A stretch of 64,000 nucleotides of DNA. Origin: Candidatus Saccharimonadota bacterium. GTDB lineage: Bacteria > Patescibacteriota > Saccharimonadia > Saccharimonadales > UBA4665. Under the pieces are notes generated by a model. The model had not been told where the DNA came from. It made no database searches and was given only the letters and a program-made list of their open reading frames with translations. Of the stretch, positions 40,069 to 48,840 are shown one piece after another. The position numbers and the translations under genes were made by a program. The stretch covers positions 363,620 through 427,619 of the forward strand of contig JAQGGT010000004.1 in the NCBI GenBank assembly GCA_028289245.1. The letters are read 5' to 3'. How positions within the stretch are numbered: the first letter of the stretch is position 1; each line of letters opens with the position of its first letter.

Positions 40069-40794
40069 TTAAAGAGAGGTGATGGTCTTGAGAATATTTA
40101 TGAAAATCGAGTAGTTTTCACCATCGGTATTCAGGGTCGTCGGGCAGTAAGTCCTAGCCGAGCAATCATTATTAGCCGGCCCGGCATCTATGCTTAAGAA
40201 CCTACCGTTGGTGAGTTTTGGTGTGCAATTTCTTGGCCAACACCTAGAGGCGTAAAGGCCATTGGCCTTAGCCACTTGGCTCGAATCATCAACTGTGCCC
40301 ACTAATGTGAACGACATATTTTTATCATTAGTCGTAATATCTTGCAGCTTCATATCGGTTGTACCAGCGTCGACATCTCGGATACTGGCGTTTGCGGGAT
40401 AGCTGCTGAAACTGATGTCAGGATCGCCATTCTGCCTTACAATTGGCGAAGCCGAAACGGTCCAACCTTGCTCTCCGCCGGTTGTCGCAACCATGAAGGG
40501 TTGCTCTGGAATTTTCCATGAATCCGGGTAGGCAAATTTAAATCCAAGCCGATTATCCTCGTACCATTTCCAGCCAGAGGGGATTTGACCGCCCATAGCT
40601 GTCGGTGATTTTTTGGTTGTGACTTGGGTCTTGCTTGAGGTTGAACTAGAGTTCAACGTAGCTTGCTTCGTATTATGGTGATGCCATACTGTCAAGCCTC
40701 CAAGCGCGACAAGTACAACTACAACTAATAAAATTAGTAGTGGGACTATTCCGAAACCGTTCTCTTTCTGGGTGGGTGTAGTTACGTTTTTCAT
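40069..40794 (-). CDS. membrane-anchored PsbP-like protein
   Basis: A 241-residue protein with one N-terminal TM helix (GIVPLLILLVVVVLVALGGL, residues 14-33), a Ser/Thr linker, and a domain beginning SGWKWYEDNRLGFKFAYPDSWK, typical of PsbP/MOG1-like beta sandwiches common in Gram-positive lipoprotein-like proteins. Four late Cys (RCWPRNC and CSARTYC) could form disulfides. The ligand is unknown. TTGCAA, 17 nt, TAAACT ends 8 nt before the ATG. It is 52 bp upstream of the CHAP gene, probably in one transcript. Confidence 0.72.
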   Translation of the reverse strand: MKNVTTPTQKENGFGIVPLLILLVVVVLVALGGLTVWHHHNTKQATLNSSSTSSKTQVTTKKSPTAMGGQIPSGWKWYEDNRLGFKFAYPDSWKIPEQPFMVATTGGEQGWTVSASPIVRQNGDPDISFSSYPANASIRDVDAGTTDMKLQDITTNDKNMSFTLVGTVDDSSQVAKANGLYASRCWPRNCTPKLTNGRFLSIDAGPANNDCSARTYCPTTLNTDGENYSIFINILKTITSL

Positions 40795-41045
40795 TAACCA
40801 GTAGTTTATTTTTAGCCTGTTAGATTTGCAAGAAAAATCTTTTAATGTTTTTTTAATAATTCAATCTGAATTATAGGCTGTTTTGCACCAAGTAGATAGA
40901 CGGATTTATCGCCGATCGACCGCCCAACACCGTAAATTTAGGCAGCCCGAAGAGAACAGCTCGGCGCTGTCCGGCCATAAAAAATGTGCAGACTTCCGCA
41001 CCTTAATGTAGTAAATTTTGCTTTTTAGGCTGTGTTCGGTTGCTA
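40795..41045. other. intergenic stretch, promoter and terminator only
   Basis: 251 bp. It contains the promoter of the 40794 gene (TTGCAA at the right, TAAACT at 40803-40808) and a terminator at 40979-41001. The remainder has no ORF or recognisable RNA. Confidence 0.5.
40979..41001 (-). terminator. terminator after HD-domain gene
   Basis: On the minus strand GTGCGG-AAGT-CTGCAC is followed by ATTTTTTA. It ends the long run of minus-strand genes from 44735. Confidence 0.75.
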
Positions 41046-41708
41046 CTATCGGTCTCCTTGCCACTCGCTATAAAACTGTTTCAGAAAGTTTTCCATGTAA
41101 TCATGCCTAGCTTGAGCTAGTTGCTTAGCGGTGTCGGTATACATCCGGTCTTTCAAAAGCAGGAGCTTCTCGTAAAAATGGTCGATGGTCGGGCCGTTAT
41201 TTTTCTTGTAGGCGGCGAAGTCTTCGTGCTGCTGCGGCTTGCTGGCCGGGTCATACATCGGCCGGCCGGCGGCGCCGCCATAGGCGAAAGCCCGGGCGAT
41301 GCCGATGGCGCCGAGGGCGTCGAGCTTGTCGGCATCATGAATAATCTTACCCTCCAGCGTTTTCATATTGGACGCCACGCCGGCGCCTTTGAACGACACC
41401 GTGCGGATAATGTCTTCAATGTGGGCAATCACTGCTTCCTCGACCCGCAGGCCACTGAGCCAGGCGCGGGCGGCCTGCGGGCCGGCTTCTTCATCGCCGT
41501 CGTGGAACTTCCAGTCGGCAATGTCGTGGAGCAGTGCGGCGAGCTCGACGACGAAGCGATCGGCCGTCGGTTCGCTGGCGATGATAGTTTTGGCGAGTTG
41601 CCAAACCCGGTACATGTGCCACCAGTCGTGGCCGGTAGCTTCGCCACTGAACGTTTGCTCAACATGGTTGGCGGTTTTGGCGATGATATCGGCCTGGACG
41701 GGCGTCAC
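41046..41708 (-). CDS. HD-domain phosphohydrolase
   Basis: A 220-residue HD-superfamily metal phosphohydrolase of the YedJ/YpgQ type. HDWWHMYRVWQLA contributes the first His, ELAALLHDIADWKFHDGD is the HD motif, and HIEDIIRTVSFKG and IIHDADKLDALGAIG complete the set. These enzymes hydrolyse nucleotides. Its start overlaps the ligA stop by 4 bp, so the two are translationally coupled, as sometimes seen for nucleotide clean-up enzymes. Confidence 0.9.
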   Translation of the reverse strand: MTPVQADIIAKTANHVEQTFSGEATGHDWWHMYRVWQLAKTIIASEPTADRFVVELAALLHDIADWKFHDGDEEAGPQAARAWLSGLRVEEAVIAHIEDIIRTVSFKGAGVASNMKTLEGKIIHDADKLDALGAIGIARAFAYGGAAGRPMYDPASKPQQHEDFAAYKKNNGPTIDHFYEKLLLLKDRMYTDTAKQLAQARHDYMENFLKQFYSEWQGDR

Positions 41709-43723
41709 CCCAGCAGCTCCAGCAGGTCATCTTCGCTAATCTGTTGGGTGCCGTATTTGGCGGCCTTGGCGAGCTTGGCCGCGCCGACGTTGGCACCGAC
41801 CACGAGGTAAGTGGTGTCTTTGCCAAGGCTACTCTGGAAAGTGCCGCCGAGAGCCCGGATTTTTTCGGCGGCTTCGTCGCGCGACATGCTGTCGAGGCCG
41901 CCGGTAATGACGAAGTTCTGGCCTTGCAGCTTACCACCGGTGTGTTTCTCGTAGTGCGGCTGGACGCCGTAAGTGGCGAATTTACGCAGTAAGGCTTCGT
42001 TGTCTTCGGAGGCAAACCAGGCGGCGATCGATTCGGCCACCACCGTGCCAATGCCGTCGACGGCCTGTAATTCGTCGATGTCAGCCGCCGCGAGTGCCTC
42101 TAGCGAACCAAAGGCTTCCGCTAGATCAATTGCCGTCTGGGAACCGACGTGGCGGATGCCGAGACCGTACACGAAGCGCGGCAGCGGTGGTGTTTTGGTG
42201 GCTTGAATGCCGTCGACTAGCTTGCGGGCCGAGATTTCGGCAAAGCGGTCTACCGTGAGCACCTGCGCGACGGTAAGGCTATAAATATCAGCTAAGTCCG
42301 AGAGCAGCTCGGCGTCCACCAGGGCCGAAACGTTCTTCTCGCCGAGCGTATCGATGTCCATCGCACCCTTGCTCGCGAAGTGTTCTAGGCCGCGCTTCAG
42401 CAGCAACGGACCGGAAACGTTCTTCATGCGGTAGGCGGCTTCGCCTTCCAGGCGCTCGAATTCCAGCTCGGGATATTGGCGCCGCAGCTCGGCTTCCATG
42501 TCGAACGGTTTGGTGCCTTTGGGCCGCAGCTCGGTCAGGACTTTGAGGACCTGCGGAATAATGTCGCCGGCCTTATAGATAATAACGGTGTCGCCAACGC
42601 GGATGTCTTTGCGAGCGACTTCGTCGGCATTGTGGAGCGTGGCGTGTTGGACGGTGCTGCCAGCCACCAGTACCGGCTCAAATACCGCTACCGGGTTGGC
42701 GGTGCCAGTGCGGCCAATGCTCAGCACGATGTCTTTGACGGTCGTGGTGGCTTCTTCGGCGGCATACTTAAAGGCCACCGCCCCGCGCGGGGCCTTGCCG
42801 ACCACACCGAGCTCGCGGAAGATGGCCCGGTCGTTGACCTTAATGACCAGTCCGTCGGTGTTGAATGCCAGCTCGTGGCGAGCGGTGTCCCAGTGATGGA
42901 CAAATTCCATAACGTCTTTGATCTTACTAAAGGTCTTGGCCTGCCTGTTGGCGTTGAGGCCGAGGGCCCGGATAGCCTGGTAGGCATAGTCGTTGGTAGG
43001 TACTTCTGCAGGGTCATCGCGCAGTATGTCGTAGGCCCTGAAGCGGAGCGGACGGACGGCGGCCAATTTGGGATCGAGTTGGCGAATTGAGCCGGCAGCT
43101 AAATTACGCGGGTTCGCGTAGAGCGGCTTGTCTTCAGCGGCACGGGCTTCATTGAGCTTTGTGAAATCATCTTTATGAATGATCACCTCGCCGCGGATTT
43201 CGGTACGGCCGCGGGTAAATTGCTCATAGCCCTTCGCATGGCGCAGCTCCAATGGCACCGATTCGATGGTGCGAACATTGGTCGTAACGTCTTCGCCAAC
43301 AAAGCCGTTGCCCCGGGTAATGGCCCGCACCAGTTTGCCATCTTCGTAGACTAGCGCGCAGGCCAGGCCGTCCATTTTAATATCGGCGAAGAAGTCGATG
43401 GTTTTACCTGGTGTCAGTTTGGTAATCCGGGCCAGCCAGGCCTCAACTTCGGCCTCGTCGAAGACATCGTTGAGGCTGATCATCCGCTGACTGTGCTCAA
43501 CCTGGGTAAACTTGGCCAGCGGCTCACCGGCGACGCGCTGGGTCGGCGAATCGGGCGTGATCAGTTCCGGATACTGCTCCTCGAGCTGCGATAGCTCGTG
43601 CTTGAGACTGTCGGCGGCGGCTTCGCTCATGATCGACTCGTCGAGCACGTGGTAGTGATAGCGGTAATCGTTGATCAACTCGCGTAACTTACTGATTCGT
43701 TCGGATGCCTTAGTCTTGTTCAC
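41705..43723 (-). CDS. ligA: NAD-dependent DNA ligase lacking zinc-finger cysteines
   Basis: A 672-residue LigA. The Ia domain (YHYHVLDESIMSEAAADSL) binds NMN, the adenylated Lys116 is in ADIKMDGLA, followed by OB fold (ARKDIRVGDTVIIYKAGDII), helix-hairpin-helix repeats and a C-terminal BRCT domain (about 592-672, LQGQNFVITGGLDSMSRDEA). The zinc-finger region between OB fold and HhH (about 390-430) has none of the four cysteines. GTG start with GGGAG 7 nt upstream. It overlaps genes at both ends. Confidence 0.95.
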   Translation of the reverse strand: MNKTKASERISKLRELINDYRYHYHVLDESIMSEAAADSLKHELSQLEEQYPELITPDSPTQRVAGEPLAKFTQVEHSQRMISLNDVFDEAEVEAWLARITKLTPGKTIDFFADIKMDGLACALVYEDGKLVRAITRGNGFVGEDVTTNVRTIESVPLELRHAKGYEQFTRGRTEIRGEVIIHKDDFTKLNEARAAEDKPLYANPRNLAAGSIRQLDPKLAAVRPLRFRAYDILRDDPAEVPTNDYAYQAIRALGLNANRQAKTFSKIKDVMEFVHHWDTARHELAFNTDGLVIKVNDRAIFRELGVVGKAPRGAVAFKYAAEEATTTVKDIVLSIGRTGTANPVAVFEPVLVAGSTVQHATLHNADEVARKDIRVGDTVIIYKAGDIIPQVLKVLTELRPKGTKPFDMEAELRRQYPELEFERLEGEAAYRMKNVSGPLLLKRGLEHFASKGAMDIDTLGEKNVSALVDAELLSDLADIYSLTVAQVLTVDRFAEISARKLVDGIQATKTPPLPRFVYGLGIRHVGSQTAIDLAEAFGSLEALAAADIDELQAVDGIGTVVAESIAAWFASEDNEALLRKFATYGVQPHYEKHTGGKLQGQNFVITGGLDSMSRDEAAEKIRALGGTFQSSLGKDTTYLVVGANVGAAKLAKAAKYGTQQISEDDLLELLG

Positions 43724-44735
43724 GTAATAACTCCCTGTACAAAGTATAAAGGTAGCTGTGGATTACGACCACTGCTGCCATCGTCAGCAAGAAGAATACC
43801 CATTGCGCTAGCGCCGTGACCAACAATATAATCGGCAGCATGATGATCGCTGCCAGCACTAGCAAGAGCAGCGGCAAAAACAGCACCTTGCGCAGCACTG
43901 TCCAGCGCCGGTAGCGTACCAAGGCGCGAGCACTGCGGAGCGCTTTGAGCGGCGTCATTTCCGGCAGCGTCACGATATAAAGTGCAAACAGCGACGACGA
44001 CACCATATACAGCGACAACAACGCCAGTAAGCCGTACAGCAGCGCCCAGACCAGCCGCTCGGCGCCATAGGTAGCAATGCCATTGCTTATGACCAAGTTG
44101 TAGACCGTTGCACCCAGAATCAGCGGCAGCAGCTGAAGACCAATCGTTATCAGCACCATCGCAAATGGTATAAGCGGGTACATACCGAGATAATACGCGT
44201 CGCGCATTCGCACCTTAGCCCCCGCCGCTACCTGGCGCAAGGTCCAGATTATCGCCAGACTGACCAGTATCGACAACATCATTTGGTAAACGCTGGCCGT
44301 GCCGCCAGCATTACCGCCAGCCGTACTGACCAAACTGGAAAATACAATAATACTTGAGCCAACTTGCCCGAGATTACCGGTCAAAATTTGGTTCAGCTGG
44401 TCCTTAAGACCACTGACATCAGTACCGCCAAAGCCTTGCACCAGCACCAAGCTGAACAGGCCATAGACGACAATAATACTGCCAAATAAGCGCTTATTAG
44501 TGAGCAGTGGCCGGAGGGCCTGGCGCGACAAGCGCACCGCATTAGGCAGCCGGATGGGGTGCCGAATCCGTTTGCTCAGCCTAAAGGACTTGTACTCTGC
44601 CGGCTTGAGGCGGCGACCGGTTGGCTTGGGTGGTGCTTCGGGTAGCGTCAACTTGGCTGGCGGCTTTTGAGCCACCGCGGGTTGGGCTGCGGGGCGCTTG
44701 GTCGATTTCTTGGCAGGCGCGCTCTTTTTTGGCAT
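43710..44735 (-). CDS. multi-spanning membrane protein of unknown function
   Basis: A 341-residue protein. The first ~70 residues are Lys/Pro/Ala-rich and cytoplasmic (PKKSAPAKKSTKRPAAQPAV), then five or six TM helices: GSIIVVYGLFSLVLVQGF, SVYQMMLSILVSLAIIWTL, YPLIPFAMVLITIGLQLL, LVWALLYGLLALLSLYMVS, and two near the end. LRSARALVRYRRWTVLRKVL before the last pair is a basic loop. No family named. TATACT lies 6 nt before the ATG. Its 3' end overlaps ligA by 14 bp. Confidence 0.78.
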   Translation of the reverse strand: MPKKSAPAKKSTKRPAAQPAVAQKPPAKLTLPEAPPKPTGRRLKPAEYKSFRLSKRIRHPIRLPNAVRLSRQALRPLLTNKRLFGSIIVVYGLFSLVLVQGFGGTDVSGLKDQLNQILTGNLGQVGSSIIVFSSLVSTAGGNAGGTASVYQMMLSILVSLAIIWTLRQVAAGAKVRMRDAYYLGMYPLIPFAMVLITIGLQLLPLILGATVYNLVISNGIATYGAERLVWALLYGLLALLSLYMVSSSLFALYIVTLPEMTPLKALRSARALVRYRRWTVLRKVLFLPLLLLVLAAIIMLPIILLVTALAQWVFFLLTMAAVVVIHSYLYTLYRELLREQD

Positions 44736-44741
44736 AACTTC

Positions 44742-44747
44742 AGTATA
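44742..44747 (-). promoter_or_regulatory. -10 of leaderless promoter
   Basis: TATACT, 6 nt from ATG 44735. It probably drives the 44735-41046 run including ligA. Confidence 0.6.
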
Positions 44748-44758
44748 GCAAGCGAGGC

Positions 44759-45643
44759 TTAGGCACGGCTGCCCATATCGCGCAAACGGGCAATCCGCTC
44801 TTCGATTGGTGGGTGGGTGCTAAATAAGTTGGCGAGTCCATTACCCTTGAGCGGATTGGCAAAAAATAAGTGCGCTGTGGAGTTATTTTGGCGGCGGGTC
44901 GCACTGCCAGTTTGGGCGATCTTCTCGAGGGCGCTGGCTAGGCCTTCGGGGTAGCGAGTGGTCAGGGCGCCGGTGGCGTCAGCCAAATATTCGCGCTGTC
45001 GCGAGATAGCCAACTGAATCATGGTGGCCACCAGTGGTGCCAAAATAGCGGCGGCCAGACCGAGCACAAAGGTAAAGGGACTGGCGCCGCCTTCCTCGCG
45101 GTCATCGCCACCAAAGAAGGAGAAATTCATCAGGATATCGGCGATAAATGATATCACCACCGTCAGCGCAAAGGCGATCATGCTGACCCGAATGTCGTAG
45201 TTTTTGACGTGGCCCATTTCATGGGCGATCACCCCTTCCAACTCCGTGTCGTCCATAATGTCGAGCAGCCCGGATGTGGTACAGACAGCAGAGTTTTGCG
45301 GGTTGCGACCGGTCGCAAAGGCATTGGGAGCCGGGTCATCCATAATAAACACCCGTGGCATCGGTAAGCCATCGGTAATGGCCAGGTTTTCGACGATACG
45401 CCACAACCGAGGATTGTCGGATTTTTGGATCTCGCGAGCACCGTTGACGGCCAAGGCCATGCGGCTGCCCGAAAAGTAGGTAATAATGGCGTAGATAATT
45501 GAGCCGATAAGCCCACCGTAAAAGATGGCATGGTTGCCGCCAAACTTGAGGCTAAAGATGTAGCACAGCGCCGAGATCACCGCCACGAAAAACAGCATAA
45601 TAATTACTGTTTTACGTTTATTGGCGGCGATTTCACTGTACAT
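44759..45643 (-). CDS. htpX: HtpX-like M48 membrane metalloprotease
   Basis: A 294-residue M48B peptidase. The zinc motif is HEMGH (His141/His145) in GVIAHEMGHVKNYD, with the third ligand Glu in QREYLADATGA. Two N-terminal TM helices (residues 12-30 and 38-57) precede it and two more follow HEMGH. MDDPAPNAFATGRNP is the conserved HtpX segment. It degrades misfolded membrane proteins. Downstream of lemA, a common pairing in bacteria. AAAGG before the ATG. Confidence 0.95.
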   Translation of the reverse strand: MYSEIAANKRKTVIIMLFFVAVISALCYIFSLKFGGNHAIFYGGLIGSIIYAIITYFSGSRMALAVNGAREIQKSDNPRLWRIVENLAITDGLPMPRVFIMDDPAPNAFATGRNPQNSAVCTTSGLLDIMDDTELEGVIAHEMGHVKNYDIRVSMIAFALTVVISFIADILMNFSFFGGDDREEGGASPFTFVLGLAAAILAPLVATMIQLAISRQREYLADATGALTTRYPEGLASALEKIAQTGSATRRQNNSTAHLFFANPLKGNGLANLFSTHPPIEERIARLRDMGSRA

Positions 45644-45684
45644 TTAATGAACCTTTACGGATTAGACTAGCCTGGGTGGCTGAG

Positions 45685-46251
45685 TTAGAACTGTACGTTT
45701 ACTGGTTGGGCGGCAGCGGCAGCGGCGGCATCGTCGAGTTCGAAGTACTGCTTGTCGGTCCTAAAACCGAGTAAGCCCGCAAACACGTTGGTGGGGAAGA
45801 CTTTGCGCTTGGTATTGAAGTCGCGAACAACGCCGTTGTAGAAGCGGCGCGAAGCCTGGATCTTGTCTTCGGTATCGGTCAGCTCAGCCTGTAACTCCAG
45901 GAAGTTTTGGTTGGCCTTGAGGTCCGGGTAGGCCTCGGCAACCGCGAAGACACTTTTGAGGGCGCTGGTGAGCGTGTTTTCGGCCTGGGCGCTCTCGGCG
46001 GTACCCTGGGCATTGATGGCGCTGGCTCGAGCTTCGGTGACCTTTTCAAAGACACCGGATTCGTGCGCGGCATAACCCTTAACGGTGTTAACGAGATTTG
46101 GGATGAGGTCGTATCGGCGTTTCAGCTGGACGGTGATATCGCTCCAGGCTTCTTCGGCACGCTGGTTGAGCTTGACCAGGCCGTTGTAGGCGCCAATCGC
46201 GAACAGGACCAGCAGGGCCAAAACGATGACGATAATGACAATGACAACCAT
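45685..46251 (-). CDS. lemA: LemA family protein
   Basis: A 188-residue LemA with the usual N-terminal helix (VVIVIIVIVLALLVLFAIG) that anchors it, then the coiled-coil LemA domain: YNGLVKLNQRAEEAWSDI, QLKRRYDLIPNLVNTVKGYA, YPDLKANQNFLELQAEL and RRFYNGVVRDFNTKRKVFP. Its function is poorly defined; it often lies with M48 proteases, as here. The start at 46251 gives normal family length; AAGGAG lies 12 nt upstream. The longer frame (to 46314) is not expected. Confidence 0.92.
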   Translation of the reverse strand: MVVIVIIVIVLALLVLFAIGAYNGLVKLNQRAEEAWSDITVQLKRRYDLIPNLVNTVKGYAAHESGVFEKVTEARASAINAQGTAESAQAENTLTSALKSVFAVAEAYPDLKANQNFLELQAELTDTEDKIQASRRFYNGVVRDFNTKRKVFPTNVFAGLLGFRTDKQYFELDDAAAAAAAQPVNVQF

Positions 46252-46388
46252 AATTTGTGAGTTCTCCTTATTGTTCTTACTGTTCTCAGTATATAGGAAT
46301 GCCGTGTTTTTCACTATATAAGCTTTGGGGTTATTCTCAGGCGGATTTCAGGCATGGCAGGCCGTAGTCATGTATGATACTAGGAGCT

Positions 46389-47609
46389 ATGCAGCCTTCA
46401 AAAAAGCACCATAAACAGTACATACTTGCCGCCGGCCTAGTCGTTGTCATTGCGCTTGCCGGTTACACCATTTGGGCTCTCGGCAGACCGTTACCGGCCA
46501 TCCGGACCAGCCTGGTGAGCGCCCGGCCGGCTACCGCCGCTACCACCGCGCAGTTGTCGTGGCCGTCGGTCGGTCAGGCCGCCGTTGGATTAGCACCTTT
46601 TGGCGTACTGGCCACCCACGGCGTCCAGACCCCTGCGCCCACGGCAAGTGTGGCAAAAGTTCTGACGGCGCTAAGCGTGCTCAAAAAATATCCGCTGGCC
46701 CAGGGCGAATCCGGTCCCACCATCACCCTTACGCAGCGCAATGTCGATATTTATAACCAGTACGTCGCCGCTGGCGGTTCCGTTGCCAAAGTTAGTCTAG
46801 GCGACCAGCTCACCGAGTATCAGATGCTCCAGGCTATGATGCTGCCCTCCGCCAATAACATTGCCGACAGCTTGTCACTTTGGGCCTTCGGAACCCATGC
46901 CGCCTACGCCAGCTACGCCCTCGACTACGCCCACCAGTTAGGGATGAAGGACACCGCTATTGGAGCTGACGCCAGCGGGCTCGACCCAGGCACCACTGCC
47001 ACCGCCAGCGATTTAGTTTTGCTCGGCCAAGCGGCCATGCAAAACCCGGTACTCGCCGCTATCGTCAACCAACAGTCGGCCGTCATCCCAGACGCAGGCA
47101 CGGTTACAAACGTCAATTTTCTCGTCGGTACCCACAATATTGTCGGCATCAAAACCGGTAACAGCGACCAAGCCGGCGGCGTCTTCCTAGGAGCCACTAA
47201 AACTACCGTCAATGGGCACCCGCTGACTCTCATTACGGCCATAGTTGGGGCCACCGATCTCTACCAAGCCCTATCGCTTACACCACCGCTCGCTAGTTCC
47301 ACGGCTGCTGAGTTTGGCACCTTCACCGCATTGCCAGCCGCTACCGCCGTTGGCCGCTACACCACGGCTTGGGGTGAAACCGGCTCGCTTATTACCGTCA
47401 AACCGCTCAGTGCGTTCGGTTGGAAGGCATCGCAGCCGGCCGTTACAGTCAGTCTCGACAATCCTACCCAGCATAATAAACCTGGTGATAAACTTGGCAC
47501 GGTCAGCATTAGCAAATCACCGACCAGTGAGTCGGCCAGTGTGAATGTGACCCTGCAAAAAGAGATCAAAGGCCCCTCACCGCTCTGGCGGCTAACGCAT
47601 CCCCGTTAA
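46389..47609 (+). CDS. D-alanyl-D-alanine carboxypeptidase, S11 family
   Basis: A 406-residue penicillin-binding protein trimming the fifth residue of wall peptides. N-terminal signal-anchor (YILAAGLVVVIALAGYTIWAL), SxxK motif in TASVAKVLTAL (Ser87, Lys90), SxN in LPSANNIADSL and KTG in VGIKTGNSDQAGG. The region beyond the catalytic domain (about 295-400) is Thr/Ser-rich beta, typical for the C-terminal stalk of low-molecular-weight PBPs, without a second TM helix. TATGAT ends 10 nt before the ATG; an in-frame ATG 5 codons earlier overlaps that box. Convergent 4-bp overlap with the LysM gene. Confidence 0.93.
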   Translation: MQPSKKHHKQYILAAGLVVVIALAGYTIWALGRPLPAIRTSLVSARPATAATTAQLSWPSVGQAAVGLAPFGVLATHGVQTPAPTASVAKVLTALSVLKKYPLAQGESGPTITLTQRNVDIYNQYVAAGGSVAKVSLGDQLTEYQMLQAMMLPSANNIADSLSLWAFGTHAAYASYALDYAHQLGMKDTAIGADASGLDPGTTATASDLVLLGQAAMQNPVLAAIVNQQSAVIPDAGTVTNVNFLVGTHNIVGIKTGNSDQAGGVFLGATKTTVNGHPLTLITAIVGATDLYQALSLTPPLASSTAAEFGTFTALPAATAVGRYTTAWGETGSLITVKPLSAFGWKASQPAVTVSLDNPTQHNKPGDKLGTVSISKSPTSESASVNVTLQKEIKGPSPLWRLTHPR

Positions 47610-48541
47610 GGGTGGGCTACTGCGCTGGGAGTAGGGGTAACTGGGGTTGGCACCGCTGCCGGATGTGCGCCGGCAGGCAGAATAATAATTTCACCAACAC
47701 CTAATTCTTCGGCATTGACTAGGTTGAGATCCGGCCGTTGTAGATCTGCCGCCTTCAAGCTGTTAGCCTGGGCAATCTTGAAGTATGAATCGCCTGCGCC
47801 GGCCACTACCTCGGTGTCGCCATGGGGCACCATTGCCTGGCGGGGCAGAATAATATCGGTTTGAGCCTTGCTGGGATTCGTAGCGCCGAGGCCGTTCATG
47901 CAAACCAGGGCGTTCGTATCGACGGCGTTTTTGCTGGCGAACTCTTGCAGTGATTGGCCGATTTGCAACGTGGCGTGCTCCGGTGATGAGATCAGAATAC
48001 TAGCCACGCCATCTTTGAGCTGGTTAGTCGCGTTAGCGAGGGCAATACTTTGCATGCCGACCTTCGAATAGGGGAAGAATTTGGTGGCTAACTGTGCGGC
48101 GGTCTCGCCGTTGGTTTTAACGCGCAGCTGGTAGTAACGCTTATTAAGCTCGGCAGACTTGCCGTTGACGGCGCTGCGCTCAATGACTTTCATAGCAGGA
48201 CCGTCGCAAGGCCCCTGAGCGACAGTCGGCGCCGGCTTCGCACTGGGCAAACCAGGTGCGGTGGCAACCGGCTGCTTTAAGGCAGCACTATCATGGTGCA
48301 ACGGACCAGGAATCATCCCAGCTCTGTTAGCACCGGCTACGGCTAGGACTGCCACAAGTACTGCGGCAGCGTTGCGGCGGCCGTGGCTTGGCTTCTCCTC
48401 GGCGGCAACGCGGTGGCCGGTGCGGGGCGGTTTCGGGGCGGCAACTGCTGCGGGCGCCGGCTCAGCGGCAGGCTCGGCATGAGGCCGTCCAATGGTGCGA
48501 TCAAATAATGTTTCGGGGTTAATCGGGTTAATATCTGTCAT
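47606..48541 (-). CDS. membrane-anchored LysM-like protein
   Basis: A 311-residue protein with a cytoplasmic Pro/Ala-rich N-terminus, a TM helix (NAAAVLVAVLAVAGANRAGM, about 57-76) and a wall-facing region with two or three LysM-like units: LRVKTNGETAAQLATKFFPY, LQIGQSLQEFASKNAVDTNAL and VVAGAGDSYFKIAQANSLKA, the last ending GEIIILPAG. LysM binds the N-acetylglucosamine of peptidoglycan. Likely a wall-binding anchor; no catalytic domain. Promoter TTGATC, 17 nt, TACAAT, 8 nt, ATG. Confidence 0.8.
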   Translation of the reverse strand: MTDINPINPETLFDRTIGRPHAEPAAEPAPAAVAAPKPPRTGHRVAAEEKPSHGRRNAAAVLVAVLAVAGANRAGMIPGPLHHDSAALKQPVATAPGLPSAKPAPTVAQGPCDGPAMKVIERSAVNGKSAELNKRYYQLRVKTNGETAAQLATKFFPYSKVGMQSIALANATNQLKDGVASILISSPEHATLQIGQSLQEFASKNAVDTNALVCMNGLGATNPSKAQTDIILPRQAMVPHGDTEVVAGAGDSYFKIAQANSLKAADLQRPDLNLVNAEELGVGEIIILPAGAHPAAVPTPVTPTPSAVAHP

Positions 48542-48549
48542 TTGGCCGT

Positions 48550-48578
48550 ATTGTAATACTTTTTTGTTAATTGATCAA
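48550..48578 (-). promoter_or_regulatory. near-leaderless promoter of LysM-like gene
   Basis: TTGATC (48573-48578), 17 nt, TACAAT (48550-48555), 8 nt to ATG 48541. Confidence 0.6.
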
Positions 48579-48668
48579 CCTTATTGTTGGGGAATATCTA
48601 TATGTCACATATTTTACTCTTTAGCTAGCTTATAGCTCATGCTCTGGGAGGCCTCAATCACCCCCACT

Positions 48669-48700
48669 AAAAAGATCCCAGCGCTGCCGAGATCTTTCTA
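48669..48700 (-). terminator. terminator after tRNA-Leu
   Basis: AAAGATC-TC...G-GATCTTT stem followed by TTAGT on the minus strand, a few nt after the tRNA 3' end. Confidence 0.75.
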
Positions 48701-48702
48701 GT

Positions 48703-48789
48703 TGGTGGGCGAGGAGGGACTTGAACCCTCAAGACCGTAAGGCCAACGAATTTTAAGTCCGTCGCGTATACCAATTCCGCCACTCGCCC
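48703..48789 (-). tRNA. tRNA-Leu (TAA)
   Basis: 87 nt with encoded CCA, long variable arm typical of Leu. Acceptor GGGCGAG, anticodon loop CTTAAAA (TAA), variable arm GGCCTTACGGTC, T-arm GAGGGTTCAAGTCCCTC. Confidence 0.93.
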
Positions 48790-48840
48790 GGAATTACGCT
48801 GAACTGATTGTAACAAACCAAATGCTATCTGAGAAACAGG

